DNA from: Clostridium magnum DSM 2767
Lineage (GTDB): Bacteria; Bacillota; Clostridia; Clostridiales; Clostridiaceae
DNA: 36,575 nt
Direction: 5' to 3'
Assembly: GCF_001623875.1 (NCBI RefSeq)
Contig: NZ_LWAE01000019.1
Coordinates: forward strand, 1-36,575
The notes below the pieces were generated by a model. That model ran no database searches. It worked only from the letters and a program-made list of their open reading frames with translations, and had not been told where the DNA came from. Made by a program: the position numbers and the translations under genes. Shown here piece after piece: positions 23,942 through 31,741 of the stretch. The first letter of the stretch is position 1. Each line of letters opens with the position of its first letter.

Positions 23942-24621
23942 ATAATATAATAAAAGCTAAGTTTATTCATAGGCCAAATCGCTTTAAGGCATATGTAAGT
24001 ATAAATGGCGAAGAGAGTATGGTGCATGTACCCAATACGGGAAGATGTAGAGAAATACTTATTCCTGGATGTACTGTAATCTTAAGAGAGGAAAATAACC
24101 CTTCAAGAAAAACAAAATATGACTTAATAGGTGGATATAAGGGAGATAGATTTATAAATATTGATTCACATATACCTAATAAAGTAGTTGAGGAAGCATT
24201 AAAAAATAGGAAGATAGAAATATTAAAAGAATATGTGAATATACAGAGGGAAAAAACCTTTGGAAATAGCAGATTTGACTTTAAGTTGACTAATAATGAT
24301 GGAGGGGAATGTTACCTAGAAGTAAAAGGAGTGACATTAGAAGAAAATGGAGTAGTTAAGTTTCCTGATGCTCCAACAGAAAGAGGCACTAAACATTTAT
24401 TAGAATTAGTAGAAGTTAAAAAATTAGATAAAGCGGCAGCAGTATTATTCCTAATTCAAATGGAGGGAGTTAAATACTTTACTCCTCATGATGATATGGA
24501 CAGTAAATTTGGAGAAGCTTTGAGATTTGCTAAAGAGAATGGAGTTCATATTCTAGCTTATGATTGTACTGTTGGCGAGAATTTCATAAAGCTTAAAGAC
24601 CAAATAAATATTAAGCTTTAA
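23929..24621 (+). CDS. sfsA: SfsA family DNA/RNA nuclease homologue
   Basis: A 230-residue protein, the family's normal length: FIHRPNRFKAYV, VHVPNTGRCREIL and the C-terminal nuclease-like core SRFDFKLTNNDGGECYLEVKG (split: SRFDFKL, then CYLEVKGVTLE), FPDAPTERGTKHL. SfsA was named for sugar fermentation stimulation in E. coli; the fold is that of a PD-(D/E)XK nuclease. I choose TTG 23929 because CTGGAG lies 8 nt upstream. A longer frame to 23872 would run through the DnaA-box cluster and its -10 box. Confidence 0.9.
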   Translation: MVIHNNIIKAKFIHRPNRFKAYVSINGEESMVHVPNTGRCREILIPGCTVILREENNPSRKTKYDLIGGYKGDRFINIDSHIPNKVVEEALKNRKIEILKEYVNIQREKTFGNSRFDFKLTNNDGGECYLEVKGVTLEENGVVKFPDAPTERGTKHLLELVEVKKLDKAAAVLFLIQMEGVKYFTPHDDMDSKFGEALRFAKENGVHILAYDCTVGENFIKLKDQINIKL

Positions 24622-24690
24622 AGATTTATATTGAAATTGAATAAATATATACATATATTTTATAATATAGTTGTAGGTTAAGAATATAAT

Positions 24691-24708
24691 TCTTCGGGGG
24701 GGGGAAGT
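24691..24708 (+). repeat. G9 homopolymer tract in the Nudix gene leader
   Basis: CTTC, nine G (24696-24704), then GAAG: the flanks are complementary. The tract is 28 bp before the start codon of the Nudix gene and upstream of its ribosome site, in a region otherwise almost free of GC. Runs of this length can vary by slippage. Confidence 0.7.
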
Positions 24709-24732
24709 TACTCTTTTAGGAGTGATGAAATT

Positions 24733-25272
24733 ATGAAATTTAATTATTGCCCGATTTGTGGAAGAAAGTTAGAAATAAAAGATAGCTGGGATGAAGGAGG
24801 AGTACCTTATTGTCCTGTAGATGATATTATGTATTTTGATACACCTAAGCCTTGTATTATAGTGGCTATAATAAATAAAGACAAAATACTACTTTTAAAG
24901 CAGAGTTATATATTTAAAGATTCAAAGGTGCTTTTATCTGGATACGTAACTAATGGGGAAACAGTAGAGGAAACCGTCCATAGAGAAGTTTTAGAGGAAT
25001 CCGGTCTAAAAATAAAAAATTTAAAATACCTGGGAAGTGAATATCTCAGCTCAAAAGAAATAATTATGCTTACATTTATGGCTGAATATGATGGAGGAGA
25101 ATTAAGAAAGTCATCTGAAGTGGAAGGGGTAAATTGGACTAATATCGAGGATGCATTATGTGAAATGAATCAAGATAAGATTGGCAAGAATATAGTGAAA
25201 AAGGTATTAAAAGAAATTGGCTATATTGGAGATAAAGCATATAGATGTGAATGTGATATAGCTAGTGATTAG
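24733..25272 (+). CDS. Nudix hydrolase with N-terminal zinc ribbon (NudC-like)
   Basis: A 179-residue protein. An N-terminal zinc ribbon (CPIC at 6-9 and a second pair YCPV near 27) is followed by a Nudix domain whose box GYVTNGETVEETVHREVLEE continues with SGL (about 77-99) and fits G-x5-E-x7-REUxEExGU exactly. The architecture resembles NADH pyrophosphatase, though the SQPWPFPxS signature of NudC is absent, so the substrate is open. ATG 24733 follows TTAGGAGTGAT. A G9 run precedes it. Confidence 0.88.
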   Translation: MKFNYCPICGRKLEIKDSWDEGGVPYCPVDDIMYFDTPKPCIIVAIINKDKILLLKQSYIFKDSKVLLSGYVTNGETVEETVHREVLEESGLKIKNLKYLGSEYLSSKEIIMLTFMAEYDGGELRKSSEVEGVNWTNIEDALCEMNQDKIGKNIVKKVLKEIGYIGDKAYRCECDIASD

Positions 25273-25389
25273 GAAATTATTTATTGAAAAACATATTAAT
25301 TGGAAATACTTTCAATTTTATGTTAATATAAGATGATATTATTTTTAGGCTTATGGTTGGAGTATGCAATAAAAAAAGGAGGAATAAAT

Positions 25390-26070
25390 ATGGCCAAGTA
25401 TGTACCTGAAATAAATGGAATTTTAAGAAGACATATGATTGAAGTGCCTAAGGTTATCAGAGATGCTAGCGGTATAAAGATATTTGGAAAAAGGATAAAA
25501 TCCCTTGTGTTTAGTACGGATGTAGCGGTTATAAAAAATACTAATGCAGATGCAGTCATAGCAGTATATCCCTTTACACCTCAACCTCTTATAACGCAGG
25601 CAATTCTCTTATCGGCTGATATTCCTGTGTTTTGTGGAGTAGGTGGGGGAATTACTACTGGTAAAAGAGTTGTGAATTTAGCATTAGATGCTGAATTTAA
25701 AGGAGCAATGGGAGTTGTAGTGAATAGTCCTACACCAAATGAGGTGATAAGACAAATGAGAGATACTATTGATATACCAATAGTAGTGTCTGTAGTTTCT
25801 GAGTATGAGAACTTTAAAGAAAGAATTGAATCAGGAGCTACTATTCTCAACGTATCAGGAGCTAAAAGAACCTCTTACATTGTAAGCAGGATAAGAGAGC
25901 AGTATCCTGAGTTCCCTATAATGGCAACTGGAGGTCCTACGGAGGAAAGTATAAAGGCTACAATAGCGGCAGGAGCAAATGCTATTACATTTACACCACC
26001 ATCAGCTTCGGAGATATTAAGTAAAATTATGGGTAGCTATAGGGAGAAATACCAAGAGGATCAGCAGTAA
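25390..26070 (+). CDS. Conserved TIM-barrel protein (putative hydrolase)
   Basis: A 226-residue protein with repeated beta-alpha units: VAVIKNTNADAVIAVYPF, PVFCGVGGGITTGKRV, IPIVVSVVSEYENFKERIES, ATILNVSGAK, PIMATGGPTEESIKATI and ANAITFTPPSASEI. The GGG and ATGGPT loops suggest phosphate binding, as in phosphate-binding TIM barrels. The family is conserved in clostridia and often labelled hydrolase; no reaction is established to my knowledge. ATG 25390 follows AAAAGGAGGAA; an earlier in-frame ATG at 25333 lacks a site. Confidence 0.8.
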   Translation: MAKYVPEINGILRRHMIEVPKVIRDASGIKIFGKRIKSLVFSTDVAVIKNTNADAVIAVYPFTPQPLITQAILLSADIPVFCGVGGGITTGKRVVNLALDAEFKGAMGVVVNSPTPNEVIRQMRDTIDIPIVVSVVSEYENFKERIESGATILNVSGAKRTSYIVSRIREQYPEFPIMATGGPTEESIKATIAAGANAITFTPPSASEILSKIMGSYREKYQEDQQ

Positions 26071-26091
26071 GAATAATAATACTTGTTAATC

Positions 26092-26125
26092 ATGCATAAT
26101 ACATATTGTGTATTATGCATTTTTA
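26092..26125 (+). terminator. Terminator after the TIM-barrel gene
   Basis: ATGCATAATACA / TGTATTATGCAT, a perfect 12-bp stem with a 5-nt loop, then T5. Confidence 0.92.
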
Positions 26126-26173
26126 CATGAGCAAATCTCTAAAAAATAAAAATCATTAGGAGATGGGGTTATT

Positions 26174-26956
26174 ATGAAAGGTATATTATATTATTTTAGT
26201 GGAACGGGAAATACAAAATGGGTAGCAGATAGATTTAAAGAGGAATTTGGTTTGAATAATATAGATTTAAAGCTAATAAATATAGAATCTCTTGAAGAAA
26301 TTAATATGAAAGGTTATGATTTTCTTATTATAGGATCTTCTGTTTATGGAAAAATGCAGCCTAAGATAGTAGATAATTTTTTACATAGACTACCTATAAC
26401 TAAAAAAAGTATAAGATCCATTGTTTATTCAACTCAAGGGGCAAGTTCATCAGCAGCAATTTCTGTAATAGCTAAAGAGTTAGAGAAGAAGGGGTTTCGA
26501 GTTATGATTCAATCAAGTATGAAAATGCCCAATAACTTTTATTTTGCATCAGGGAAAAAGCCCAGTATAAATGAGCAAAAAGAAATGTTAAAAAACGCAG
26601 AGATAAAAGTAAAAAACTTAACTAGTTGCTTTTTAGAGAATAGGGAATTAAAAGAGAAAGTCTTGTTTCCAAGAATACTTTTGGGGAAAATATCAGCAAG
26701 AACTTTTAGAAAGGTATTGCCAAAATTGTCTAGAAGTATTACGGCGGCAGAAGAATGTACTAAGTGTGGTTTGTGTCTAAGGAATTGTCCTAAAAACAAT
26801 ATAACTTTTGAAAATGGGCATGCTATTTTTCATAGTAAGTGTATGCTGTGTTTAAGATGCATACATATATGTCCTAAGAACGCAATAAGATATAAAGGAA
26901 AAAAAATAAGTCAAACACAAAAAGAAACTATTAATTGCCTAAGTCTAAGTAAATAA
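26174..26956 (+). CDS. EFR1-family flavodoxin-ferredoxin fusion
   Basis: A 260-residue protein. The N-terminal flavodoxin-like domain (about 1-150) has the FMN phosphate loop SGTGNTKW (9-16) and SSVYGKMQP. The C-terminus carries two ferredoxin motifs, CTKCGLCLRNCP (about 195-206) and CMLCLRCIHICP (about 222-233), both C-x2-C-x2-C-x3-C-P. It fits the EFR1 family, cytosolic one-electron carriers common in clostridia. The electron partner is unknown. It is followed 63 nt later by a small Cys-rich protein gene and may be co-transcribed with it. Confidence 0.9.
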   Translation: MKGILYYFSGTGNTKWVADRFKEEFGLNNIDLKLINIESLEEINMKGYDFLIIGSSVYGKMQPKIVDNFLHRLPITKKSIRSIVYSTQGASSSAAISVIAKELEKKGFRVMIQSSMKMPNNFYFASGKKPSINEQKEMLKNAEIKVKNLTSCFLENRELKEKVLFPRILLGKISARTFRKVLPKLSRSITAAEECTKCGLCLRNCPKNNITFENGHAIFHSKCMLCLRCIHICPKNAIRYKGKKISQTQKETINCLSLSK

Positions 26957-27019
26957 AAAAATTAAGGTTTACATAACCCCAAAGATCATTAGTTGATAAA
27001 GGAGTAAGGAAGTGAACAT

Positions 27020-27178
27020 ATGATACTTAAAAGTTATAATTGCAAGCATTGTCCGGAGTTTGATAAAAGCTGTCATGGTGAAGCAGAAAATTGTATGTGT
27101 AAAGGATGTCCTAGAAATCTTGGCAAATGTATTACTACAAAATATTGTACAGAAACAGAATCAATATTAGAAGAGTAA
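27020..27178 (+). CDS. Small cysteine-rich protein (52 residues)
   Basis: A 52-residue frame starting MILKSYNCKHC, with eight cysteines in the order C-x2-C, C, C-x-C-x2-C, C, C. The ribosome site is AAGGAAG, 5-8 nt before ATG. There is no signal peptide, so the cysteines probably bind zinc or an iron-sulfur cluster in the cytosol. It lies directly after the EFR1 gene, which fits a redox role, but the family is not recognised. The gene is too short for a long-ORF screen yet has codon usage like its neighbours. Confidence 0.78.
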   Translation: MILKSYNCKHCPEFDKSCHGEAENCMCKGCPRNLGKCITTKYCTETESILEE

Positions 27179-27220
27179 TGTAATTATAAAAGAAGAATCT
27201 TTTATATATTTTTTGATATA

Positions 27221-27283
27221 TAAACTGTATCCTGTAAGATAAACACCGAAAAGAGTTTGTGTTATCTTGCAGGATACAGTTTA
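27221..27283 (+). terminator. Long hairpin after the Cys-rich gene
   Basis: AAACTGTATCCTGTAAGATAA pairs with TTATCTTGCAGGATACAGTTT (arms given as 27222-27245 and 27260-27283) with one bulge and one G-U pair, over a loop of about 14 nt. The following T tract is broken (TTATTCTGTTTT). Probably a terminator, possibly a small palindromic repeat. Confidence 0.65.
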
Positions 27284-27407
27284 TTCTGTTTTAATTTTGC
27301 GGAATTTTATTTTATATTTCGGTAATACTAACAGTGTAAGAAATTGAGTTTTTAATAAAACCTTAGTAAAAATTTATTAAATACACAAACTTTATAGGGG
27401 TGATTTT

Positions 27408-27587
27408 ATGAGTTCAATACGTGAGAAAATGTTAGTAGCAGAAAATTGTATAGCATACACACCTAAAAGTTTTACTATACACATGAGTTTTGTTTCTCAA
27501 GGATGTAGCAGTTGTGTAAGTTACATAAATGATGAATGTAATAAGCGATTATTTGAACAAATTAATAAAATAATAAGTATAAATTAA
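27408..27587 (+). CDS. Small hypothetical protein with CSSC motif (59 residues)
   Basis: A 59-residue frame starting MSSIREKMLVAENCIAYTP, with SQGCSSCVSYINDECNKR in the second half: cysteines at 14, 33, 36 and 44. The ribosome site TAGGGGTGAT fits ATG 27408. There is no membrane segment. The function is unknown; the CSSC pair could be a metal or disulfide site. It stands alone between a hairpin and the serine-operon promoter. Confidence 0.65.
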   Translation: MSSIREKMLVAENCIAYTPKSFTIHMSFVSQGCSSCVSYINDECNKRLFEQINKIISIN

Positions 27588-27654
27588 GAGTTGTGTGTAA
27601 AAATTTTGTATAAATTAAGATTGAGATTATTTAATAAAATTTTTAAAATTTCTA

Positions 27655-27683
27655 TTGACATATTGTCAGTATGAATTTATAAT
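27655..27683 (+). promoter_or_regulatory. Promoter of the serine biosynthesis leader
   Basis: TTGACA (27655-27660), 17 bp, TATAAT (27678-27683), about 70 bp before stem I of the T-box. Confidence 0.85.
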
Positions 27684-27749
27684 TAAGAACAAGTTAGTAA
27701 ATTAATTAAATACAAATTGCCTATGAAGAGAAATAGTAACATAATTAAA

Positions 27750-27938
27750 GGTTAAGAGAGTCAGTGGTTGGTGTGAACTGATGCCTATTATTTTGTGAAT
27801 CCATCTCCGAGGATATTACGATGAGTAATACGGTTAAAACCGTTATTTTAAATGAGAGAATCATAATTTTATTGTGATTAATAAGGGTGGCAACGCGAAG
27901 TCAATCGTCCCTACTGGGATGATTGGCTCTTTTTGTTT
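27750..27938 (+). promoter_or_regulatory. T-box 1 of the serine operon, specifier UCC (Ser)
   Basis: AAGAGAGTCAGTGGTTGG opens stem I. GTGAATCCATC presents TCC (27800-27802) at the specifier position, as in the serS leader. Stem III is ACGGTT-AA-AACCGT (27830-27844), the T-box AAGGGTGGCAACGCG (27883-27897) and the terminator hairpin 27898-27933 (pairing TCAATC with GATTGG around TCCC-TACT-GGGA) with T5. UGGC fits the GCCA end of tRNA-Ser. Low charging of tRNA-Ser should turn on the serine genes. Confidence 0.92.
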
Positions 27939-27969
27939 TATTCCATGATTATTCCCTCTAATACCTCCG

Positions 27970-28147
27970 CCTTGCTGAAGGTAGGAATAAAGAGTGGCTA
28001 CGTCATTGAATTCGTTGAACTAAGAATGATATAGGGGTTAAAACTCTATATGATTTAAGCCCTACTTTAATTAAGCATACTATTTTATGATTAATAAGGG
28101 TGGCACCGCGAGTCAATCGTCCCTAAGTATGATTGACTCATTTTATT
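27970..28147 (+). promoter_or_regulatory. Second, degenerate tandem T-box
   Basis: A second T-box AAGGGTGGCACCGCG (28096-28110) and terminator GAGTCAATC / GATTGACTC with a T-rich tail repeat the first module at an offset of about 213 bp, close to the length of a whole leader. A stem III counterpart (ATATAGGGGTT / AACTCTATAT, 28029-28052) is visible. A normal stem I is not: GAATTC at 28008-28013 lies where the specifier should be (83 nt before the T-box, against 81 in copy 1). So a full T-box was duplicated and its sensing half decayed, or it senses differently. Confidence 0.75.
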
Positions 28148-28249
28148 TATCCTTTTCACTTTAGTAATGTATAACTTTAAAGTGGTAATGTAAAAAAGTA
28201 AAACTATGTTTAATAGAAAATATAAATTTATTTAAGGGGGTTAATTGTG

Positions 28250-29323
28250 ATGCATAAGAGATTATTTATTCCAGGTCCAGTTGAAGTGGCAAATGATGTT
28301 TTAGAAAAAATGGCTACACCTATGATAGGACATAGAAGCAAGGAAGCATCAGAGCTTCAAAGAGGAATTAGCGAGAAGGCTAGAAAGATTTTTAATACAC
28401 AGGAGGAAATACTTCTCTCTACTACATCTGGAAGTGGTCTTATGGAAGGGGCGATAAGATCTTGTACAGCTAAGAGAGCAGCAGTTTTTTCTATAGGGGC
28501 ATTTGGCAAAAGATGGTATGAAATGGCTATATATAATAATGTGCCTGCAGATCTATATGAAGTTGAGTGGGGAAATGCTGTAGATCCAAATGAAGTGGAC
28601 AAAGTTTTAGCAACAGGTAAGTATGATCTAGTTTGTATAACTCATAATGAAACATCTACTGGAGTTATGAACCCTGTAGATGAGTTATCACTAGTAATTA
28701 AAAAGTATCCTGAAATTGTATGGTGTCTTGATACTGTAAGTTCCATGGCTGGGACAAAAATAGAAGTTGATAAACTGGGGGTAGATATATGTATAACTTC
28801 AAGCCAGAAGGCTATAGGCCTTCCTCCAGGAATAGCAATATGTTCATTTTCAAAGAAAGCAGTAGAAAGAGCTAAAAAAGTTACTTTTAGGGGATATTAT
28901 TTAGATTTGCTTTTACTTTATGAGTATATACAGAAAAAAGATTATCAATATCCATCAACACCATCTCTTTCTCACATGTTTGCTATGGACTATCAGTTAG
29001 GAAAGATATTAGAAGAAGGATTAGAAAACAGATATAACAGACATATTGAAATGGCTAACTATGTAAGAGGATGGGGCAAAGAACATTTTGAGCTATTTGC
29101 AGATGAAAGATATCTATCTAATACTTTAACAAATATAAAAAATACAAGAAATATAAATGTTGGGGACTTAAATAAAGAATTGGGGCAAAGAGGTTTCCAA
29201 ATTTCAAATGGATATGGAAAGTTAAAAGAAAAAACTTTTAGAATAGCTCATATGGCAGAATGTACTATGGACGATATAAAAGAGCTTTTATTTAACATAA
29301 ACGACATACTCAAATTACAATAA
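28250..29323 (+). CDS. Class V aminotransferase in the phosphoserine aminotransferase role
   Basis: A 357-residue PLP enzyme of the alanine-glyoxylate/serine-pyruvate aminotransferase group: FIPGPVEV at the start, substrate and cofactor residues in HNETSTG (132-138), Asp161 in CLDTVSSM and the PLP lysine Lys187 in ITSSQKAIG. Classical SerC is a different subgroup, but this type pairs with serA in clostridia and archaea and is expected to make phosphoserine (or serine) from the keto acid. The operon is serA-linked and T-box controlled. ATG 28250 is chosen; a GTG at 28247 is equally well placed after AAGGGGG. Confidence 0.9.
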   Translation: MHKRLFIPGPVEVANDVLEKMATPMIGHRSKEASELQRGISEKARKIFNTQEEILLSTTSGSGLMEGAIRSCTAKRAAVFSIGAFGKRWYEMAIYNNVPADLYEVEWGNAVDPNEVDKVLATGKYDLVCITHNETSTGVMNPVDELSLVIKKYPEIVWCLDTVSSMAGTKIEVDKLGVDICITSSQKAIGLPPGIAICSFSKKAVERAKKVTFRGYYLDLLLLYEYIQKKDYQYPSTPSLSHMFAMDYQLGKILEEGLENRYNRHIEMANYVRGWGKEHFELFADERYLSNTLTNIKNTRNINVGDLNKELGQRGFQISNGYGKLKEKTFRIAHMAECTMDDIKELLFNINDILKLQ

Positions 29324-29371
29324 AATTAGTTTCAAATTAGTTGTCTAAAGGGGCAAAAGGGGGCTTTATAA

Positions 29372-30307
29372 ATGATAAATATATTAATATGTGATGGAAT
29401 GGAAAAAACAGGAACAGATAAATTAGAGGGTTATGGATATAAAGTTGTAAACAAACATTATGAGTTAGAGGAACTAAAAGAAGTTATAAAAGATTTTGAC
29501 GTAATGATAGTTAGATCTGCAACTAAAGTTAGAAAAGAATTAATTGATGAAGCAAGGGGGGGAAAGTTAAAACTAATAATCCGTGGTGGTGTTGGTTTAG
29601 ATAACATAGATGTAGAGTATGCTACAGCAAACGGAATTAAGGTTAGAAATACACCAAATGCTAGTAGTGCATCTGTAGCAGAGCTTACTATTGCACATAT
29701 GTTCGCTATATCAAGATATGTACATTTAGCTAATGTTACAATGAGAGATGGTAAGTGGGAAAAGAAAAGATATGAAGGAATTGAGCTATTCGGTAAAACC
29801 TTGGGACTTATAGGTTTCGGAAGAATAGCAAAGGAAGTTGCTAAAAGAGCAGAAGCATTAGGAATGAAAGTAATTTATACAGACAAATTAGGAATGGCAA
29901 AAGGCTATACAAAGTATGAATTTTGTGATTTAGAAAACATATTAGAAAGAGCAGATTTTATATCACTTCATATTCCTTTTGATAAAAAAGTAGGTGCAGT
30001 TATAGGAAAGAAGCAGCTTGAGATAATGAAGGATGGCGTATATATAATTAACTGTGCTAGAGGAAATCTTATAGATGAAGGGGCACTAATTGAGGCGTTA
30101 AATAACGGAAAAGTAGCTGGGGCTGCACTGGATGTATTTGAAAATGAACCTAAACCAAACTTAGAGTTGATTAATAATCCAAAGGTATGTGTAACACCTC
30201 ATATAGGTGCAGCTACTGAAGAAGCTCAAGAAAGAATTGGAAATGAAATAGTAGATATTGTTGAAGAGTTTGCTAAGTATACTGAAAACTGTGTGGTAAA
30301 TGTATAA
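29372..30307 (+). CDS. serA: D-3-phosphoglycerate dehydrogenase, short form
   Basis: A 311-residue NAD enzyme that starts serine synthesis from 3-phosphoglycerate. The nucleotide motif is GFGRIA (148-153) and the catalytic set is Arg230 (NCARGNL), Glu259 (FENEP) and His277 (TPHIGA). It ends without the regulatory ACT domain of long forms, so feedback by serine at the enzyme is unlikely; control through the T-box may substitute. It lies 48 nt after the aminotransferase gene. Confidence 0.95.
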   Translation: MINILICDGMEKTGTDKLEGYGYKVVNKHYELEELKEVIKDFDVMIVRSATKVRKELIDEARGGKLKLIIRGGVGLDNIDVEYATANGIKVRNTPNASSASVAELTIAHMFAISRYVHLANVTMRDGKWEKKRYEGIELFGKTLGLIGFGRIAKEVAKRAEALGMKVIYTDKLGMAKGYTKYEFCDLENILERADFISLHIPFDKKVGAVIGKKQLEIMKDGVYIINCARGNLIDEGALIEALNNGKVAGAALDVFENEPKPNLELINNPKVCVTPHIGAATEEAQERIGNEIVDIVEEFAKYTENCVVNV

Positions 30308-30439
30308 ATTAAAACTTGATTTATATAAAAATTGTATTAAAATTATATTAATTATGTCAATTCTGAATGATTATAATTGGGGCATTTAATTTTATAATAA
30401 TCATTACTTATTGGATAAATAAAGAGGGGGAAAATATAA

Positions 30440-31687
30440 ATGGCAGTTTTAAAACCATTCAAGGCAATAAGACCTAGAGAAGATGTAGCAGATAAAGTAG
30501 CAGCGCTACCTTATGATGTTATGAATAGTGAAGAGGCAAGGGAGATGGCTAAAGACAATCAGTACTCTTTTCTTCATGTTGATAAAGCAGAGATTGATTT
30601 ACCTACAGATACAGATCATTATGATAAAAAGGTTTATGATAAGGCTAGGGATAACTTGTATAATATGATTAATGAAAATATTTTTGTACAAGACAACAAA
30701 AAGTGCTTATATATTTATAAGTTGACAATGAATAATAGAGCTCAAGTTGGAATAGTTGGATGTACTTCTATAGATGATTATATAAATAATAAAATAAAAA
30801 AGCATGAATTCACAAGAGTGGAAAAAGAAAGAGACAGAATTAATCATGTCGATACTTGCGATGCAAATACAGGACCAATTTTTTTAACTTATAGATATAA
30901 TAGTGAACTTAGTGATATAATAAAGTTATGGATGCAAAAAGATCCTATATATAATTTTAAAGCAGAAGATGATATAGAACATGTGGCATGGATTATCGAT
31001 GATGAGCATACAATAGATAATATATGTAATATATTTAGCAATATAGATAGTTTATATATAGCAGACGGGCATCATAGAACAGCTTCAGCGGTAAAAGTTG
31101 GTTTAAAAAGAAGAGAAGAAAATCCAAATTACAATGGAGAGGAAGAATTCAATTTCTTTTTATCTGTACTTTTCCCAGATGCAGACTTGCAAATCATAGA
31201 TTATAACAGGGTTGTTAAGGATTTGAACGGTCTTTCTACTGAAGAATATATGCTTAAGGTTGCGGAAAAATTTGATATAAGTTTATATGAAGGTAAAGAT
31301 CAATATAAGCCTTCTTGTGAGAATACCTACGGAATGTATCTTGGCGGGAAATGGTATAAGCTTACGGCGAAAGAGGGGACTTATGACCCTAACAATCCTG
31401 TTGATAAATTAGATGTTTCTATTCTTCAAAACAACTTATTAAAGCCAATTTTGGGTATTGAAGACCCAAGAACGGATGATAGAATAGACTTTATAGGTGG
31501 TATTAGAGGTCTTAAAGAGATCGAGAGAAGAGTGGAACAAGAACCAATGGGAGTTGGCTTCTCCATGTATCCAACAACAGTACAAGAATTAATGAGCATT
31601 GCAGATGCTGGAGAAGTCATGCCTCCAAAATCTACTTGGTTTGAACCTAAACTTAGAAGTGGCTTATTTATTCACAAATTAAAATAA
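30440..31687 (+). CDS. DUF1015 family protein of the serine operon
   Basis: A 415-residue protein: RPREDVADKVAALPYDV (11-27), KKHEFTRVEKERDRINHVD (120-138) and YIADGHHRTASAVKV (206-220) are the conserved blocks of DUF1015 (COG4198). It follows serA by 132 nt, an association repeated in clostridia. DGHHR resembles the GxHR element of ParB/sulfiredoxin-type folds, which in other families bind nucleotide phosphate; this is only a motif-level likeness. A step missing locally, phosphoserine dephosphorylation or its reversal, is a possible role. The bidirectional terminator follows the stop. Confidence 0.88.
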   Translation: MAVLKPFKAIRPREDVADKVAALPYDVMNSEEAREMAKDNQYSFLHVDKAEIDLPTDTDHYDKKVYDKARDNLYNMINENIFVQDNKKCLYIYKLTMNNRAQVGIVGCTSIDDYINNKIKKHEFTRVEKERDRINHVDTCDANTGPIFLTYRYNSELSDIIKLWMQKDPIYNFKAEDDIEHVAWIIDDEHTIDNICNIFSNIDSLYIADGHHRTASAVKVGLKRREENPNYNGEEEFNFFLSVLFPDADLQIIDYNRVVKDLNGLSTEEYMLKVAEKFDISLYEGKDQYKPSCENTYGMYLGGKWYKLTAKEGTYDPNNPVDKLDVSILQNNLLKPILGIEDPRTDDRIDFIGGIRGLKEIERRVEQEPMGVGFSMYPTTVQELMSIADAGEVMPPKSTWFEPKLRSGLFIHKLK

Positions 31688-31695
31688 TTCATAAT

Positions 31696-31735
31696 AAAAG
31701 GATTTAGTCTTAAACCATAATGACTAAATCCTTTT
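31696..31735. terminator. Bidirectional terminator
   Basis: AAAAGGATTTAGTC / GACTAAATCCTTTT, a perfect 14-bp stem with a 12-nt loop, between the converging DUF1015 and methyltransferase genes. Confidence 0.95.
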
Positions 31736-31741
31736 GTAATT

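Noticed and set aside
27221..27283. Long hairpin as an insertion-sequence remnant
   Set aside because: No target duplication or transposase fragment is visible; the simplest reading is a terminator.
28008..28013. GAATTC read as a phenylalanine specifier of the second T-box
   Set aside because: The T-box bulge is UGGC, which fits a tRNA with G73 (serine here), whereas tRNA-Phe normally has A73; no stem I supports the codon.
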